Shown one piece after another: positions 6,648 through 9,999 of a stretch of 9,999 nucleotides of DNA. The stretch is from contig CAUABY010000061.1 in NCBI GenBank assembly GCA_958427375.1, forward strand, positions 1 through 9,999, read 5' to 3'. The translations under genes were made by a program, and so were the position numbers. Each line of letters begins with the position of its first letter. Within the stretch, counting starts at the first letter, position 1. A model generated the notes under the pieces. It made no database searches, was not told the origin of the DNA, and was given only the letters and a program-made list of their open reading frames with translations. This DNA is from an uncultured Eubacteriales bacterium (lineage in GTDB: Bacteria > Bacillota > Clostridia > Oscillospirales > Oscillospiraceae).

Positions 6648-7568
6648 ATGGAAAAGCTGATTGTTTCCTCCGCACCGCATATTCATACCAAAACCACCAG
6701 CCGCGGCATCATGCTTGACGTTGTTATAGCGCTTTTGCCCGCGACTGTTGCGGCCGTTGTTATATTCGGGCTGAAGGCGCTCGGCGTTATCGCCGCCTGC
6801 GTCATCACCGCTGTCGTGGCCGAGGCTCTCTTCAACCTCGCCACCGGCAAGCCGCAGAGCATCGGCGACATGAGCGCCGTTGTCACGGGTCTGCTCCTCG
6901 GCCTTAACCTCAGCAACAATGTCCACATCTGGCAGTGCGTTGTCGGCTCTGCCTTCGCAATTATCGTTGTCAAGTGCCTTTTCGGCGGCCTTGGCCGTAA
7001 CTTTGCAAACCCCGCCATCACCGCGCGTGTGTTCATGCTGCTGGCTTTCTCCGAGGTTGCAGGCGGCGCAATGCCCACCATTATCGACGCTGCCACCACC
7101 GCCACCCCGCTTGAGGCAGTCGCCGCAGGCGGCGAACTGCCCACGCTCTGGCAGATGTTCATCGGCCTGCGCGGCGGTGCCGTGGGTGAGGGCTGCATCC
7201 TCGCCATCCTCCTCGGCTATGCCTACCTGGTGGCCCGCAAGGACATCCGCTGGTACGTGCCCGCCGTCTTTGTCGGCACCGTGTTCGTCCTCAGCTTCAT
7301 AGCAAGCGGCGATATCGTCGTCACCCTCTATGAACTTATGGGCGGCGGACTCTTCCTTGGCGCGGTCTTTATGGCGACCGACTATGTTACCACCCCGATA
7401 ACCGACCGCGGCAAAATCGTGTTTGCGCTCGGCTGTGGTATCATCACCTTTGTCATCCGCCAGTTCTGCGCGTATCCTGAGGGCGTTTCCTTCTCCATCC
7501 TCGCAATGAATATTCTCACCCCGTATATAGAAAAGTGGACGGCTGAAAAGCCGCTTGGAGGTGTCTGA
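6648..7568 (+). CDS. rnfD: Rnf electron transport complex subunit D (membrane flavoprotein)
   Basis: RnfD is a multi-pass membrane subunit, homologous to NqrB, that holds covalent FMN and contributes to the ion path. The start at 6648 follows GGGGGA (6635-6640) and gives 306 residues, normal for the family. Visible signatures are the N-terminal SSAPHIHTKTTS, several hydrophobic helices, GRNFANPAITARVF, the flavinylation-type segment D147-AATTA-T153-PL, FMATDYVTTPIT, and the C-terminal YPEGVSFSILAMN. T153 is the expected FMN-linked residue (family form SGATPL); here the preceding residues are Thr-Thr rather than Ser-Gly. Attachment would require an active ApbE, whose local gene is interrupted. 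Coupling to rnfC (one-base gap) and rnfG (one-base gap) indicates a single operon. Confidence 0.95.
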   Translation: MEKLIVSSAPHIHTKTTSRGIMLDVVIALLPATVAAVVIFGLKALGVIAACVITAVVAEALFNLATGKPQSIGDMSAVVTGLLLGLNLSNNVHIWQCVVGSAFAIIVVKCLFGGLGRNFANPAITARVFMLLAFSEVAGGAMPTIIDAATTATPLEAVAAGGELPTLWQMFIGLRGGAVGEGCILAILLGYAYLVARKDIRWYVPAVFVGTVFVLSFIASGDIVVTLYELMGGGLFLGAVFMATDYVTTPITDRGKIVFALGCGIITFVIRQFCAYPEGVSFSILAMNILTPYIEKWTAEKPLGGV

Positions 7569-7569
7569 T

Positions 7570-8859
7570 ATGAAGAAAATAAATGCCAAATCAGTCATTG
7601 TCCTGCTCGTCATTGTGGCGGTGTTTATGCTCGCTCTCACCGGCGTGAACAGCTATACAGCCCCGCTTATTGAGGCCAGCGGCTCCGCGGCCGAGCTCGC
7701 CCCGCTCTATGGCGTTATGCCTGAGGCCGGTGGCTTTGAGCTTGTCTATTCCGCGGCTGACCCTGACGCCGCGACCCTCGCAGACGTGCCCGAAACCGTT
7801 CAGGCCATCTACTCTGAGACCAGCGGCCTCGGCTATGTCATCAAGCTTTCCACCACCAAAGGCTATACCGGCGACCCCATCGAGCTCACCATGGCGGTTG
7901 ATGCCGAGGGCAAGATTTCCGGCATTGAGCTCAACAGCTTTGCCGACTCCCGCCACTTTGGTGATGAGTACCCCTCAACATACCTCGGTCAGGACTCTGC
8001 ACTTGGCGAAGTTCAGCTCGTCGCGGGCGTGACCTACTCTTCCAAGGCCTTCAAGGAGGCTGTTGAGGACGGTTTTGCAGTGCTCACAGCAAACGACCTT
8101 GTCAGTGAGGGCGTCAAGAGTGACGCACAGCTCCTGCTTGAGCAGCTGCCCGCCGTGTTCCCCGGCATGGCTGCAAACGGCGTTGCCCAGTATACTGAGC
8201 GCGAGCTCTCCGGCGGCGCTCTCACTACCGCGCTTGACTCCGCAAACGGCGTCGGTACTGCGTACTTTGCGGCCTCCGGCGATGAGTCCTACCTCATCGT
8301 TGTCAATGACGGCCTTGTCGCCACGGCTTATAACGCCGCGGGCGAGGATGTGACCGGCACAATTGACGCGGCCATCCTCGAAGAGGCCACCGCTGATACC
8401 GCCGCCAATAAGAAGGACTACAGCTCCTCCGAGTCCAGCCGCTTTGTGAAGCTGACCGCGGACGATGCGGAAGTCACCGTGCTGCCTCTCGGCGCGACCT
8501 ATGGCTGTGTATCCGGCGTATATGAAATCAATGCCGGCGGCGAGCACTACTATGGCATTGCCGCCCGCCCGCTCGGTTACGGCAACCAGCCCATGGAGCT
8601 CTACTTCTTGTTTGACGATAACGGCGCTATTGTCTCTATGAGCGCCAAGGAGCTCATCCTCATGGGCGACTACTTCACCAACTACACGCTCAATGAGAGC
8701 GAGTATAAGGCCGGCTTTGCCGGACTCACCGCCGACACCTGGAACGGCGAGCAGGCGCTCATCGCCGGTGCTACCGTCTCCACCAACGGCGTGACCGTCG
8801 CCACTGATGACGCGTTCGCGGCATTCGCGGCAATAGAAATGAATGGAGGCGAGGGCTGA
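7570..8859 (+). CDS. rnfG: Rnf electron transport complex subunit G, extended, with two FMN-binding-like modules
   Basis: RnfG is an extracytoplasmic, membrane-anchored flavoprotein (NqrC homologue) that accepts covalent FMN on Thr. GGAGG (7557-7561) eight bases before ATG 7570 sets the start. The product is 429 residues, about twice the usual 180-220. One N-terminal helix (about 7-27, then SYTAPLIEA) is followed by a canonical FMN_bind-like module ending in A152-G-V-T155-YSS. A less recognisable middle stretch (about 196-300) leads to a second module (about 305-425) with 'FDDNGAIVSMS' and A399-G-A-T402-VST. Both motifs resemble the S/A-G-A-T flavinylation site, so T155 and T402 are candidate attachment residues. 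The second fits the consensus slightly better because the first has Val in place of Ala. The frame is intact and shows no sign of a gene merge by error. Confidence 0.92.
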   Translation: MKKINAKSVIVLLVIVAVFMLALTGVNSYTAPLIEASGSAAELAPLYGVMPEAGGFELVYSAADPDAATLADVPETVQAIYSETSGLGYVIKLSTTKGYTGDPIELTMAVDAEGKISGIELNSFADSRHFGDEYPSTYLGQDSALGEVQLVAGVTYSSKAFKEAVEDGFAVLTANDLVSEGVKSDAQLLLEQLPAVFPGMAANGVAQYTERELSGGALTTALDSANGVGTAYFAASGDESYLIVVNDGLVATAYNAAGEDVTGTIDAAILEEATADTAANKKDYSSSESSRFVKLTADDAEVTVLPLGATYGCVSGVYEINAGGEHYYGIAARPLGYGNQPMELYFLFDDNGAIVSMSAKELILMGDYFTNYTLNESEYKAGFAGLTADTWNGEQALIAGATVSTNGVTVATDDAFAAFAAIEMNGGEG

Positions 8860-8861
8860 TT

Positions 8862-9488
8862 ATGAAAGACAATAAGCTTTGTGCGGCCATTGCGGCAAAC
8901 CCCGCGCTCGTGCTCGTGCTCGGCGCGTGCCCCGCTCTCGGCGCAACTACCGGTGTCCTCCCCGCGCTTACTCTGGGCGTCTCCGCCCTTGTGATTATGC
9001 TGTTTTCGGCGCTGTGCTCCTCGCTTTTGAAAAATGTCATCAGCGATGCGCTCAAGCCCTTTGTCCACCTCGTGCTTGTAGCGGGCTTTGCCGCCATCGT
9101 GCAGCTTCTGGTGCACGCATGGTTCCCCGCGCAGTTCAATGCTCTCGGCGTTTACACCACGCTCCTCGCCGCGGATCTTCTCATCTTCGCAGTCTCTGAA
9201 CGCGCAGATGAGCGCGGTGTCGGCGCGGCTCTGGCCGACAGCTTTCTCACCGGCCTTGGCTTTGTCGCGGCGCTTGTCATCACCGCGGCTGTGCGAGAGC
9301 TTTTCGGCATCGGCAGCTTTGCCGGTATCGTCGTGCCATTCTTCAAGGCACACACCGTCGGCGTTCTCGCTTCCGCGGCGGGCGGCTTCTTCGTGTTCGC
9401 CTTTGTCATGGCACTTTTCAGAGTGGTATTCAAACGCGAGGACGCGATTGTTGATACCGCTGATGTCTGCGTAAAGAAGGAGGCCTAA
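8862..9488 (+). CDS. rnfE: Rnf electron transport complex subunit E, divergent
   Basis: RnfE and RnfA are inverted-topology membrane partners (NqrD/NqrE homologues) which normally share an intramembrane Fe-S centre held by two Cys from each. This 208-residue protein has six predicted hydrophobic helices and the family start NPALVLVLGACPALGATT, retaining C23. Downstream, where family members read roughly VNCIILGRAEAFA, the sequence is A-A-D105-L106-LIFAVSERADE, so the second conserved Cys appears to be Leu. The remainder (FLTGLGFVAALVITAAVRELFG) is typical. Other cysteines (C7, C52) are not at known ligand positions. The start uses GGAGG/GAGGG at 8845-8855, two bases after the rnfG stop. The identity is clear, while its cofactor status is doubtful. 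Confidence 0.9.
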   Translation: MKDNKLCAAIAANPALVLVLGACPALGATTGVLPALTLGVSALVIMLFSALCSSLLKNVISDALKPFVHLVLVAGFAAIVQLLVHAWFPAQFNALGVYTTLLAADLLIFAVSERADERGVGAALADSFLTGLGFVAALVITAAVRELFGIGSFAGIVVPFFKAHTVGVLASAAGGFFVFAFVMALFRVVFKREDAIVDTADVCVKKEA

Positions 9489-9491
9489 GCA

Positions 9492-9999
9492 ATGGATGTC
9501 AAAACTTTTCTTCTGATTATTGTGGGCGGCGCGCTTGCAAATAACTGTGTGCTCCAGCAGTTTTTCGGCATTGCCCCTGTGCTCTCCGCAAAGGGTGATG
9601 TAAAGGTGCTGGCAAAGCACGGCCTTGCCGTGGCTCTCGTGGCTCTCGTCGCGGCGCTCTGCACTACGTGGCTCAGCCTCGGCGCGTATTCCACATTCAT
9701 CAACGCCATGTGGGTGTTCATAGTCGCCGCCGTCATCGGTCACTTCTTCACCGACAGGTATCTGCTCATCGCGCTCAACGGCGTTGTGCTCGGCCCCGCG
9801 GCCACTACTCTTGGTACCGGCTTCGCCGCAACACTCGCCGCGGCGCTCGGCGCGGGCGTCGGCTTCACCGTGGCCATGCTCCTCTTCGCCGGGGTTGAAT
9901 CCCGCATCAACGATAAGTACGTTCCCGCCGCCTTCCGCGGCTACCCCGTGCGCATGCTGGCGGCCGGTATCATTTCCATGGCGGTCATCTGCTTCAAAT
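9492..9999 (+). CDS. rnfA: Rnf electron transport complex subunit A, divergent, 3' end outside the window
   Basis: AAGGAGG (9477-9483) lies eight bases before ATG 9492; the gene runs off the window after 169 codons of a usual ~190. It opens with LIIVGGALANNCVLQQFFGI, the RnfA/NqrE hallmark, and near the end has LLFAGVESRIND and VPAAFRGYPVRML, also family-like. Canonical RnfA reads LGICPFLG and TTNCAVLG at its two cysteine sites. Here these are FGIA28PVLS and ALNG97VVLG, so both expected Fe-S ligands are missing. C19, C57 and C167 are elsewhere. The reading frame is open to the edge. RnfB normally follows in this gene order. Confidence 0.9.
   Translation, partial: MDVKTFLLIIVGGALANNCVLQQFFGIAPVLSAKGDVKVLAKHGLAVALVALVAALCTTWLSLGAYSTFINAMWVFIVAAVIGHFFTDRYLLIALNGVVLGPAATTLGTGFAATLAAALGAGVGFTVAMLLFAGVESRINDKYVPAAFRGYPVRMLAAGIISMAVICFK

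Noticed and set aside
7555..7569. TTG at 7555 as the rnfG start
   Set aside because: The TTG overlaps the ribosome binding site itself; ATG 7570 is correctly spaced.
6432..7640. Long antisense open frame (402 codons) across rnfC, rnfD and rnfG
   Set aside because: It spans three well-supported sense genes and is low-complexity (His/Asp/Gly-rich); it is a shadow of GC-rich codons.

Overview
The window looks like chromosomal DNA from an anaerobic, spore-forming (or spore-former-derived) member of the Clostridia, most likely Oscillospirales. This is inferred from three things: a spoIIE gene; a Clostridium-type rnfCDGEA gene order; and GC-rich genes with strong Shine-Dalgarno sites separated by one very AT-rich gap. 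All genes are on the + strand. No RNA genes, mobile elements or CRISPR arrays were seen.

Region 1 (1-2735) is a sporulation unit. It holds spoIIE, the forespore membrane PP2C phosphatase, and overlaps by ATGA a small membrane-anchored protein of unknown function. Region 2 (2736-3099) is an AT-rich intergenic stretch. It has a perfect 11-bp inverted repeat, a third copy of the repeat core, and a strong sigma-A-type promoter (TTGACG, 18 bp, TATAAT) followed by a possible 5' hairpin.

Region 3 (3100-9999) reads as one operon. The order is a lipoprotein with an (EAPA)6 spacer and two copies of one domain; apbE (the flavin transferase that attaches FMN to Rnf subunits), interrupted by an in-frame amber codon; then rnfC, rnfD, rnfG, rnfE and rnfA, the last cut by the window edge. 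RnfB, the ferredoxin-facing subunit, would be expected just beyond the edge. Rnf couples ferredoxin:NAD+ electron transfer to Na+ or H+ movement across the membrane. RnfC carries NADH/FMN and two 4Fe-4S sites, RnfD and RnfG carry covalent FMN, and RnfA and RnfE form the membrane core.

The most unusual feature is that this Rnf departs from the canonical enzyme. By eye, RnfA lacks both conserved cysteines and RnfE lacks one of its two, so the usual four-Cys intramembrane Fe-S centre could not form. RnfG is about twice normal length, with two FMN-binding-like modules each carrying an A-G-x-T motif. A duplicated-domain lipoprotein heads the operon. Together these suggest a variant Rnf with a rewired electron path. 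This rests on remembered family motifs and needs alignment and structure prediction to confirm.
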